Source of the DNA: Streptomyces sp. P9-A2
GTDB taxonomy: Bacteria; Actinomycetota; Actinomycetes; Streptomycetales; Streptomycetaceae
DNA length: 64,000 nt
Direction of reading: 5' to 3'
Assembly: GCF_036634175.1 (NCBI RefSeq)
Contig: NZ_JAZIFX010000001.1
Location: forward strand, 2,294,001 to 2,358,000
Positions within the stretch are counted from its first letter, which is position 1, and each line of letters starts with the position of its first letter. This document shows positions 34,044-41,027 of the stretch, piece after piece. The notes beneath the pieces were generated by a model. It was not told the DNA's origin. It made no database searches and saw only the letters and a program-made list of their open reading frames with translations. The translations under genes and the position numbers were made by a program.

Positions 34044-34308
34044 GCCCCGAACCCGGGCCCGCACGGGTCCTGACGGGCCCTTGCGCGGTTCCTGGCGCGG
34101 GTCCTGACGGCCCTCGAGGAGGGCCGGCCCGCGGAGGCGTGACGCATAAACCCCGCCCGGGGTTCACGTCGTCACACTTTTTTCACACCGGTTGAACAGC
34201 GCCACACCCCCCTCCGTATGTACGGGTGGCCCGTGCTCCCCCGCGCGGGCCACCCACGCATGACGGGCCCGGTACATCCCCGGCGGGCCCGCCGTACACG
34301 GAGGTTCC

Positions 34309-36069
34309 ATGGCCGACAACGTCGCCTCGTTGTTCCGCAGCAACGCGGCGCACAGCCCTTCGATGGCTGCGCTGGCTCGGGAGAGCGACGGGGCCGGCCT
34401 GGTGGACTTCTGCATTCCCTGCAATCCGTACTTCCCCACCCCCGCCATGTTCGAGGACATGGCGACGCGGCTGCGCGAGATCATCACGTACTACCCGAGC
34501 AGCGCCGACACCATCACGGCCGAGCTGTGCAGCCTGCTCCGGCTCCCGCCGCAGTGCGTGGCGATGGGCAACGGATCGACGGAACTCATCACCTGGATCG
34601 ACCACCTGCTGGTCCGCGAGTCCCTCGCCGTCCCCGTCCCCACCTTCGGCCGCTGGACCGACCAGCCCATGGAGACCGGCAAGCGGGTCGACATGTTCCC
34701 GCTCCAGGAGTCCGGCGGTTTCGCCCTCGACCTCGCCCAGTACGCCGAGTTCATCCGCGCGCGGGGCACCAAGGTCGCGGTGATCTGCAACCCCAACAAC
34801 CCCGACGGCGGCTTCCTGCACAAGCACGCGATCGTGCAGTTCATGGACGCGATGGCCGACCTCGACCTGGTGGTGATCGACGAGTCGTTCCTGGAGTTCG
34901 CCGACGCCGAGGTGGAACCGTCGGTGGTGCAGGAGGCGATGCTGCGCCCCAACGTCATCGTCCTGCGCAGCCTCGGCAAGAACTTCGGACTGCACGGCAT
35001 CCGGTTCGGCTACCTCGTCGCCAACCCCTCGCTCGCCGGCCGCATCCGCTCGATGCTGCCGAAGTGGAACCTCAACTCCTTCGCCGAGCACGTGGTGTTC
35101 ATGCTGAAGGAACACGGGACCGAATACCAGCAGAGCCTCCACCAGGTGCGCCGCGACCGGATGGACATGTCCGGCCAGCTCTCCTCACTGCCCGGTCTGA
35201 CGGTCTACCCGTCCCAGGGCAACTTCCTCTTCGTGCGCCTCCCCGTGGGCGCCGAAGGCACCGTGGTCCGGGACCGCATGCTCACCGAGCACCGGCTCCT
35301 GGTCCGCGAGTGCGGCAACAAGATCGGCTCCTCCAGCCGCTTCCTGCGTCTCGTGGTACGTCCGCAGGTGGACGTACGCCGCCTGGTGTCCGGCCTGGAA
35401 CAGGTGCTCTACGGGACCTCCAGGAGGGGAGCCGCCGTGCCCGAGCAGGCCACAGGGACCGGCTACAGCTCGGGCACGGCGGCGGTGGACCGCCTGTTCA
35501 GCGAGACCAACGGCGCCGGTACCCAGGGCCTCGCCGCCCAGGCCATCGGCGCCGGTACGGGGGCGCCGGGCCTGCCCGCCGCTCCGGCCGCCGGCATCGG
35601 CATGCCGCTCCCCGCCGTCCCGTCCCAGGTTCCGATGGGTACGAGCGGCGGGATGCCCATGCCGGCGGCAGCCTCGTCGGGGCCGCAGCAGATGCCCCAG
35701 CAGGCACCACAGCCCGTGCAAGCCCCGCCCATGCAGGCCCCGCCCGTGCCGTCCCCGCCCGTGCCGCAACAGCCGATTCCCCAGCAAATACCGCAGCAAA
35801 TGCCCCAGCAGGTGTCTCAACAGATGCCGCAGCACCCTCTGGCGGCTCCGGTTCAGGCTCCGGTCCCCGCGCCCGCCCCGATGCCCGCCGCGGCGTCGTA
35901 CCCGTCCCAGCAGATGCCCACCGGTCCCACGCCGCCCGGGGTTCCCGCCCGTGGCGGTCTGACGGCGGCGCAGGTCAGGGGCACCGACGGTCTGTCCCAG
36001 GCCCCGGGGACCGGCTGGTCCGGACCACAGAGCTGGCCGGAGGCGGCGGGCATGGCCCCGCTGAGCTGA
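34309..36069 (+). CDS. PLP aminotransferase (HisC-like) with a Pro/Gln-rich tail
   Basis: A 586-residue protein in two parts. Residues 1 to about 370 are a fold-type I aminotransferase of the histidinol-phosphate/L-threonine-phosphate group: MGNGSTELITWID, ICNPNNPDGGFLHK, VVIDESFLEFAD, and the PLP Lys in SLGKNFGLHGIRFGY (near 225). Residues from about 375 on are low in complexity: repeats of Met-Pro-Gln-Gln, Pro-Ala-Pro-Met and Pro-Val-Pro. This tail is absent from ordinary HisC (about 360 residues). The ATG at 34309 follows ggaggttcc. It is monocistronic and ends in a strong hairpin. The amino-acid substrate is unknown. Confidence 0.85.
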   Translation: MADNVASLFRSNAAHSPSMAALARESDGAGLVDFCIPCNPYFPTPAMFEDMATRLREIITYYPSSADTITAELCSLLRLPPQCVAMGNGSTELITWIDHLLVRESLAVPVPTFGRWTDQPMETGKRVDMFPLQESGGFALDLAQYAEFIRARGTKVAVICNPNNPDGGFLHKHAIVQFMDAMADLDLVVIDESFLEFADAEVEPSVVQEAMLRPNVIVLRSLGKNFGLHGIRFGYLVANPSLAGRIRSMLPKWNLNSFAEHVVFMLKEHGTEYQQSLHQVRRDRMDMSGQLSSLPGLTVYPSQGNFLFVRLPVGAEGTVVRDRMLTEHRLLVRECGNKIGSSSRFLRLVVRPQVDVRRLVSGLEQVLYGTSRRGAAVPEQATGTGYSSGTAAVDRLFSETNGAGTQGLAAQAIGAGTGAPGLPAAPAAGIGMPLPAVPSQVPMGTSGGMPMPAAASSGPQQMPQQAPQPVQAPPMQAPPVPSPPVPQQPIPQQIPQQMPQQVSQQMPQHPLAAPVQAPVPAPAPMPAAASYPSQQMPTGPTPPGVPARGGLTAAQVRGTDGLSQAPGTGWSGPQSWPEAAGMAPLS

Positions 36070-36096
36070 CAAGAGCCCCCCACGGGATCCACGGAC

Positions 36097-36127
36097 GCGT
36101 CGGGGTGCCGAGCACGCACCCCGACGC
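36097..36127. terminator. Bidirectional terminator
   Basis: The 12-base arms 36097-36108 (gcgtcggggtgc) and 36116-36127 are perfect complements around a 7-base loop. It lies between the convergent aminotransferase and the lectin fragment. Confidence 0.8.
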
Positions 36128-36149
36128 ACCTGGGTTCCGGACCGGTCGG

Positions 36150-36665
36150 TCAGACCGGGTTGAGCCGCCACTGCTGGCAGGTGTTGTTCAGCCAGGTCCA
36201 CTGCCGTACGTCGGCCGAGTCAGCGGTGGAGCAGTCGGCGACGTCGGCGACCTTTCCACTGGCCTGGTTGACGATCCGGACGTGGCCGCTGTCGGTGGCG
36301 ACGAACCGGAACCGCTGGCAGGTGTTGTTCAGCCACGACCACTGGCGCAGGTCTGCCCCGTCGACGGCGGAGCAGTTCTCGGTGTCCAGCACCTTGCCGC
36401 CGGCGACGTTGACCAGCCGGTGGGTGTCGTCGCCGAGATCCTCCAGCCGCCAGCGCTGGTTGGCTCCGCCGTTGCAGGCGTACTGCTGCACATTGGCTCC
36501 GTCGGCGGTCGAACTCCCGGCGACTTCGAGGCACTTGCCGCTGTTGCGGTTGGTGAGGGTGTAGGTGGCGGTGACGGCCGACGGCTCGCCCGAGGGTCCG
36601 GTCTGGCTCGCCCCGAGCCGTACGGGCGTACCGAGGTTCGGTGAGCCGTCGGAAGTGGAGTCGTT
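36150..36665 (-). pseudogene. C-terminal part of a split GH43-ricin lectin gene
   Basis: The minus frame from NDSTSDGSPNLGTPVRL (36665) to the stop at 36150 encodes a linker and a ricin B-type lectin domain. The carbohydrate-binding repeats are seen as ANQRWRLEDLG, LRQWSWLNNTCQRFRF and VRQWTWLNNTCQQWRLNPV. There is no start codon or signal peptide of its own, because the frame upstream is transposon DNA. It is the downstream half of the gene whose N terminus lies at 38561-38884 on the same strand. The middle of the GH43 domain is missing. Confidence 0.75.
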
Positions 36666-36680
36666 GGCGTGTTGAAGTGC

Positions 36681-36702
36681 TCTCCCGGCTGAAGCCGGGA
36701 GA
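36681..36702 (-). other. Right-end hairpin of the second TnpB element
   Basis: Perfect 9-base arms tctcccggc (36681-36689) and gccgggaga (36694-36702) enclose the tetraloop tgaa. It lies 8 bases beyond the tnpB stop and probably forms the 3' part of the omega RNA. The guide would then come from the lectin linker DNA at about 36645-36665. Confidence 0.55.
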
Positions 36703-36709
36703 TTCCCGC

Positions 36710-38020
36710 CTACCTTGCGGCAGCGGGCTTGACGCGCTGCGCGCGCCTGACGACTGCCCTCCCGGCAGCCGGGACGAGCGCGAGGCCCGTCCGGTACAGG
36801 TGCAAGACGTTGCGGGCCGCGTTGTGGTCGGCGTTGCCCGACCAGCCGCAGTCCGGGTTCCTGCACACGAACACGGCCTGGGACTCCCGGCTGCCGGGCG
36901 TGGTGAAGCCGCACGCCGAGCAGCGCCTGGAGGTGTTGGGGGCGGGGACCTTGTGCAGGGTGCCGCCGTGCCGGGCGGTCTTGTAGGTCAGCAGGGTGAC
37001 CGTGCGCCCCCAGGCCTCGCCGCTGATGGCACGGTTGAGCCCGGACTTCTGGGCGACGTTCTTCCCCGGCTCCTCGATGGTGCCCCTGGCCGATCTGACC
37101 ATGTTCGGGATGGTGAGTGCTTCGACCACGACGGTGGCGTAGGTGCGGGCGATGGTGGTGGTCGTGCGGTGCTGCCAGTCCAGGGCCCGGCGCTTGGCTT
37201 TCGCGCGCAGTCCCGCGATCCGGTCATAGGTGCGGTGCAGCCGGCGGCTGGTGCGCTCGCCGGGCCTGCGGCGCTGCTTGCGCCGCGCGGCGCGCTGCTC
37301 CAGATGCAGGAGCCTGGTCTTCTCCTTGTCGGTCAGCCATGCGCCGTGCTCGTACGTCTCGCCGTCCGAGAGGGCGATCGGCACGGTAATACCGACGTCG
37401 ATGCCGATGTCCGGCCCCTGGTGGGGCCCGGGTGCGGCCTGAAGGGTCTGGACGCGGAAGGCGATGTGCCAGCCGAGCGCGTCCTTGATCAGCCGGGCCC
37501 CGGTGATCCGGTTCTCCACGGTGGCACGTTTGCCGACGGGCAGGTCCTTGGTCCACCGGAAGCGGACCCGGCCCACCTTGGGAAGGTTGACCTGCCCCCA
37601 GCGTCGGTGCACCCGGGTGATGTTCAGGTCCCGGCCCTGCGGGATGTCCACGGACATCACCGTGCGGATGCGGCTCTTGAAGTTCGGGGCGTCGGCCCGG
37701 TGCTCCCAGCAGTTCTTCCACGCCCGGAAGTACGTCTTGAGTACCGCCTGCGCCGCCTGCGCGGGCAGGACGACCAGGAAGTCGATGTCCTTACGGGCCT
37801 GGCGGATCGCGGCGTCCGCGTGTTTGAGTGTCCGCTTCTCCTTCGGCATCATCTGCCACCAGGCGTGCAGCAGGTTCCACAGGGTGCGGGCCGCGTGCGC
37901 CTGGTCATCCACCGCGCGAACCCCGGAAGGCGACAGTGCAAGCCGGGCACGGTGCCCGAACTGCCGCTTGACCAGGGTGTCTCGACTCACGATCACGAGA
38001 ATAGCCATGGTTGGTGTCAC
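36710..38020 (-). CDS. tnpB: TnpB, RNA-guided transposon nuclease (second family)
   Basis: A 436-residue TnpB, clearly different from the one at 31255. The RuvC triad is present: Asp in DIGIDVGITVPIAL, Glu in TVVVEALTIPNMV, Asp in WSGNADHNAARNVLH. The zinc finger reads CSACGFTTPG and CRNPDCGW. A basic helical stretch (RAARRKQRRRPGERTSRRL) follows the first RuvC strand. The start at 38020 is the first of several; starts a little downstream are also possible. It is probably active as a guided nuclease even though the TnpA of the element is dead. Confidence 0.87.
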   Translation of the reverse strand: MTPTMAILVIVSRDTLVKRQFGHRARLALSPSGVRAVDDQAHAARTLWNLLHAWWQMMPKEKRTLKHADAAIRQARKDIDFLVVLPAQAAQAVLKTYFRAWKNCWEHRADAPNFKSRIRTVMSVDIPQGRDLNITRVHRRWGQVNLPKVGRVRFRWTKDLPVGKRATVENRITGARLIKDALGWHIAFRVQTLQAAPGPHQGPDIGIDVGITVPIALSDGETYEHGAWLTDKEKTRLLHLEQRAARRKQRRRPGERTSRRLHRTYDRIAGLRAKAKRRALDWQHRTTTTIARTYATVVVEALTIPNMVRSARGTIEEPGKNVAQKSGLNRAISGEAWGRTVTLLTYKTARHGGTLHKVPAPNTSRRCSACGFTTPGSRESQAVFVCRNPDCGWSGNADHNAARNVLHLYRTGLALVPAAGRAVVRRAQRVKPAAAR

Positions 38021-38048
38021 CGCGCTGGGACTCTGACCCCGGTGCCGG

Positions 38049-38464
38049 AACCGGCCGCCATGTTGTTCACCACCTGCATGTTCACTTGGTTTTTGTTACG
38101 AAATACCGGCGGAAGACGTTCACCGACACCATGCCGCGCCGAGGCGGTCATGCGGGAGGTCTGTGCCGGCTTCGAAGCCGGGCTGAAGCAGTTCAACGGC
38201 GAACAGGACCACGTCCACCTGCTCGTGCACTACCCTCCCAAGGTCCAGCTCTCCAAGCTGGTCGACTCCCTCAAGGGCGTCAGCTCCCGCAGGCTCCGCC
38301 TGGCGGCACCTCCCGGCCGAAGGCTGGGGGAGTACACCACGCATGTCCGCCGGTACCCGTGGGGCGGACACTTCCGGTCCGGCTCCTCCTTCGCAGGATC
38401 ATGCGGCGGGGCGCCCCTGACCGTCGTCAAGCAGTACATCGAAAGCCGGCAGCGTCCCGGCTGA
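38049..38464 (+). pseudogene. Frameshifted IS200-type TnpA
   Basis: The N-terminal part HHLHVHLVFVTKYRRKTFTD lies in one frame and the rest (AEAVMREVCAGFEAGLKQF onward) in another, with the shift near 38132. The HUH motif DHVHLLVHYP and the catalytic Tyr in VVKQYIESRQ are both present in the second frame. A hairpin-forming stretch near 38320-38345 adds residues (APPGRRLGEY) not typical of the family. Only one or two bases are lost at the frameshift, so inactivation looks recent. Confidence 0.75.
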
Positions 38465-38529
38465 CCGTCAACCCGGAGACGAAGAGCACTCCGGCACTCC
38501 GCGCCTCCGGGCCAAGGACGGCCTTCACC

Positions 38530-38547
38530 CCCGCCCTGAAGGGCGGA
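38530..38547. other. Left-end hairpin of the second TnpB element
   Basis: The arms cccgccct and agggcgga pair imperfectly around tga. It lies just inside the border with the GH43 fragment, as expected of the subterminal hairpins that TnpA recognises. Confidence 0.5.
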
Positions 38548-38560
38548 GCACTGGCCAAGA

Positions 38561-38884
38561 TCAGAGGTAGAGGTACCAGCGGCCGTTGAGGTAGTGCAGT
38601 TCGGGCGCCCAGATGTTGCAGCACCGGGAGGCCGCGTCGCCCTGCCACACCTGCACGCTGGGCGCGGTGTTCAGCCCGGCGAGGGTGGCCGACTTGCGGA
38701 TGGTGATGACGTCGGTCCAGGACGTGCTGATCAGGTAGTAGTCGCCCCCGTGGCGGACGATCCAGGGGTCGGCGCCCTTCTGCGCCTTGACGGGGTTGCC
38801 GAACGAGGCCGCCTGCGCGGAGGACTGCCCGAGCGACAGGGCGAGCAGCAGTGCGGCCAGCAGGGTCAGTAGGCGACGGGCCAT
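38561..38884 (-). pseudogene. N-terminal part of the split GH43-ricin lectin gene
   Basis: A 107-codon fragment. It has a Sec signal peptide (MARRLLTLLAALLLALSLG, cut near AQA-AS) and the first strands of a GH43 five-bladed propeller: KGADPWIVRHGGDYYLISTS with the catalytic Asp, then NIWAPELHYLNGRWYLYL. It ends in a stop made at the transposon junction. The lectin half is at 36150-36665. The start overlaps the end of the upstream arabinanase gene by 19 bases, so the pair was an operon of two arabinan-degrading enzymes. Roughly the last two thirds of the GH43 domain are deleted. Confidence 0.78.
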
Positions 38885-39849
38885 CCGCTGCTCCAGTTCA
38901 GGAGGTTGATGCCGAGCTTGGGGGTGCCGTTGTCGTTGGCGTCGTAGTAGTGGTAGACGATCAGGTCGCCGTCGACGTCGTTCATGATCGACTGTCCGCC
39001 GGGGCCGACGATGCTGCCGTGCGACTCCAGCACGGGCGTCCCGCCGTTGCTCATCGTCGAGACGCCGTTCTTGTCTCGGTACGGCCCGGTGATGCTGGTG
39101 GCGCGGCCGACCTTGACCTTGTAGGTGGAGCTGGTGCCTGCGCAGCAGGTGTCGTAGGACGCGAACAGGTAGTAGTACCCGCTCCGTTTGACGATGAAGG
39201 GCGCCTCGACGGCCTTGGTCCCGGTGGGCCGGGAGGCGAGAGAGTAGCGGGTGGTGTTGCTCGAGAGCTGCTTCCCGCTGGACGGGTTGATCTGGATCAT
39301 CTTGATCCCGGTCCACCAACTGCCGAAGGAAAGCCACCACTTGCCGTCGTCGTCGACGAAGAGGTTGGGGTCGATGGCGTTGTGGTCGCTGGAGGAGCTG
39401 GAGGTGTGGACGGTGCCCTGGTCGGTCCAGCTCCCCGGCTGCCCGGTGCTGGAGGTGGCGAGCCCGATGGCGGAGGTGTTGGAGCCGAACTTCGAGACGG
39501 AGTAGTACATCAGGTACTTGCCGCCGTGGTACGAGATGTCGGGCGCCCACGCCTCCGGCACGGAGGAGTAGGTCCGCCACCAGCTCGGCCGGGAGTTGAA
39601 GGCGTCCGCCCCGGCGCTGAAGGCGGTGCGGTCGTTCGACGTCTTGTTGCTGATACCGCCACCGGTCGCGTACAGCAGGTACTGCCCCGACGACGTCCGC
39701 ATCATCGACGGATCGTGGGTGATGACGGAGCCGGTGACCCGACCGGGGTTGGGGTACGCCGACGCGGTGGTGGGCATGAGGGCGAGCAGGGCGGCGGTGG
39801 GGAGAGCGAGGAGGACGGTGCGTTGACGGAAGGAGCTGCGGCGGCGCAT
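38866..39849 (-). CDS. GH43 arabinan endo-1,5-alpha-L-arabinosidase
   Basis: A 327-residue secreted glycosidase. The Sec signal peptide (LLALPTAALLALMPTTASA) ends near residue 31. The GH43 catalytic residues are visible: Asp in VITHDPSMMRT (base), Asp in DHNAIDPNLFVDDDG (pKa modulator) and Glu in KAVEAPFIVKRSGYYYLF (acid). The single-domain size and motifs fit enzymes that cut the alpha-1,5 backbone of arabinan. The ATG at 39849 has a gagacc-rich leader. Three tcgaac motifs lie upstream near 39890-39932. It is cotranscribed with the broken GH43-lectin gene downstream and probably supplies arabino-oligosaccharides to the nearby sugar pathway. Confidence 0.9.
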   Translation of the reverse strand: MRRRSSFRQRTVLLALPTAALLALMPTTASAYPNPGRVTGSVITHDPSMMRTSSGQYLLYATGGGISNKTSNDRTAFSAGADAFNSRPSWWRTYSSVPEAWAPDISYHGGKYLMYYSVSKFGSNTSAIGLATSSTGQPGSWTDQGTVHTSSSSSDHNAIDPNLFVDDDGKWWLSFGSWWTGIKMIQINPSSGKQLSSNTTRYSLASRPTGTKAVEAPFIVKRSGYYYLFASYDTCCAGTSSTYKVKVGRATSITGPYRDKNGVSTMSNGGTPVLESHGSIVGPGGQSIMNDVDGDLIVYHYYDANDNGTPKLGINLLNWSSGWPVAY

Positions 39850-39889
39850 ACGGGTCTCCTTGCGGTGGGGGCCAGAGCGTGTCCGTGAT

Positions 39890-39935
39890 GTCGAACGACG
39901 ATCGCAAGTTCGAACGGGACCGTAGAATCGAACCA
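39890..39935 (-). promoter_or_regulatory. tcgaac motif cluster upstream of the arabinanase
   Basis: The hexamer tcgaac occurs three times within 45 bases, once inside the perfect palindrome gttcgaac. The same hexamer recurs in the operator region at 23601-23640. A common sugar regulator is possible but not shown. Confidence 0.35.
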
Positions 39936-39952
39936 CTTGCGCGTCAATGACC

Positions 39953-40318
39953 CTCGCAGCCCCAATCGACGCCCACCTCCGCCCGGACGGTCTTCGCCGG
40001 CGGCTCCCGGTCCACCACCTCCCACCGCTCGGCGAGCGCCTCGACCAGCAGGAGCCCGCGCCCGCGCTCGTAGAGAGGGCGTGGGTTCCCACGCCACCGG
40101 GCTCAGGCGGATACGGCGGCCCGGTACGCGTATCGGCCACCTCGACGCGGACGCCGGCGGCGAGGCGAGTGAGCGTCAACTCGAAGTCCCGCCCCGGCAC
40201 GCGGCCGCGCAGAGCGCGAGGCAGGCGAGCGCGGCGAGGCCGACGCGGTCGCGCAGCCGTCCCTCCCGCGCAGCCGGCGCGGGAGGGACGGGCGGGAGTC
40301 TCCGGCGGCACCGCTCAT
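39953..40318 (-). pseudogene. Chimeric remnant: membrane-protein start fused to RsbW-like ATPase end
   Basis: The minus strand from ATG 40318 begins MSGAAGDSRPSLPRRLR, the start of the protein at 43824. It is then frameshifted by a 17-base insertion that partly repeats ggctgcgc. Past about 40205 the sequence becomes the C-terminal half of an RsbW-like ATPase: RVPGRDFELTLTRLAAGVRV in one frame and GRGLLLVEALAERWEVVDRE, then PPAKTVRAEVG, in another. So at least two frameshifts are present and no intact product is possible. Confidence 0.7.
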
Positions 40319-40383
40319 GGGCGCACTCCTGGAGTGGGTCGAGCGGTCAGAGGCGGATGCCGGGCGGGTTCGGTCGGGCGAGG
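40203..40383 (-). repeat. Inverted duplication, copy A
   Basis: Read on the minus strand, this segment (last codons of the response regulator, short gap, start of the chimeric remnant) matches 43757-43921 on the plus strand. I count about 8 mismatches and one 17-base insertion over about 164 aligned bases. The two copies enclose the two-component system in opposite orientation. Confidence 0.85.
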
Positions 40384-41027
40384 CCGAGATCGTAGGCGAG
40401 GATCGTCGCCTGGACGCGGTCCCGCAGGCCCAGCTTTTGCAGCAGCGCGTTGACGTGGGACTTCACGGTGCCGACGGTGATGCCGAGCCGCTCGGCGATC
40501 TCCCCGTTGGTGAGGCCGGAGGCTACCAGGGTGAGGACGGTGCGCTGGCTGCCGGTCAGGCTGTCCAGCCCGGGGGAGCTGCCTGCCGGGACCGCGGGGC
40601 CCCGTCCGGACGCGTAGTGGCCGATGAGGCGGCGGGTCGCGGACGGCGCGAGGACACTCTCCCCCGTCGCCACCATCCGGATTCCCTGGAGCAGTTCGGC
40701 GGGGTGGACGTCCTTGAGGAGGAAGCCGGAGGCGCCGGCGCGCAGCGCGTCGAAGACGTAGACGTCGAGGTCGAAGGTGGTCAGGACCAGGACCTTGGGC
40801 GCGTCCTGGCGGCCGGTGATGACGCGGGTGGCGGTGATGCCGTCCAGTTCGGGCATGCGGACGTCCATGACGACCACGTCGGGCGACAGTTCCTCCGCGA
40901 GCCGTACCGCGGCGGCGCCGTCGGCGGCCTCACCGACGACCGTCATGTCCTCCTCGGCGTCGATCACGGCGGCGAATCCCGCCCGCACGATGCTCTGGTC
41001 GTCGACGACCAGCACGTCGAGGCTCAT
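40347..41027 (-). CDS. NarL/LuxR-type response regulator
   Basis: A 226-residue response regulator. The receiver domain has the phospho-acceptor Asp in VVVMDVRMPELDG (near residue 54), the conserved Thr in VLVLTTFDLDVYV and Lys in GFLLKDVHPAELL. The C-terminal LuxR helix-turn-helix is LTGSQRTVLTLVASGLTNGE, then IAERLGITVGTVKSHVNALL (about 150-205). Its ATG overlaps the kinase stop (ATGA), so kinase and regulator are made together. The last codons are part of the inverted duplication. Targets are unknown. Confidence 0.95.
   Translation of the reverse strand: MSLDVLVVDDQSIVRAGFAAVIDAEEDMTVVGEAADGAAAVRLAEELSPDVVVMDVRMPELDGITATRVITGRQDAPKVLVLTTFDLDVYVFDALRAGASGFLLKDVHPAELLQGIRMVATGESVLAPSATRRLIGHYASGRGPAVPAGSSPGLDSLTGSQRTVLTLVASGLTNGEIAERLGITVGTVKSHVNALLQKLGLRDRVQATILAYDLGLARPNPPGIRL

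Larger units (their letters stand above)
36666..38560. mobile_element. IS200/IS605-type element inserted in a GH43 gene
   Basis: The element carries a minus-strand tnpB (36710-38020) and a divergent, frameshifted tnpA (about 38049-38464). The right end has a hairpin at 36681-36702, and the left end has a hairpin at 38530-38547 (ccgccctgaagggcgg core). Both flanks are parts of one disrupted glycosidase-lectin gene, which places the borders near 36666 and 38560. Confidence 0.8.
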
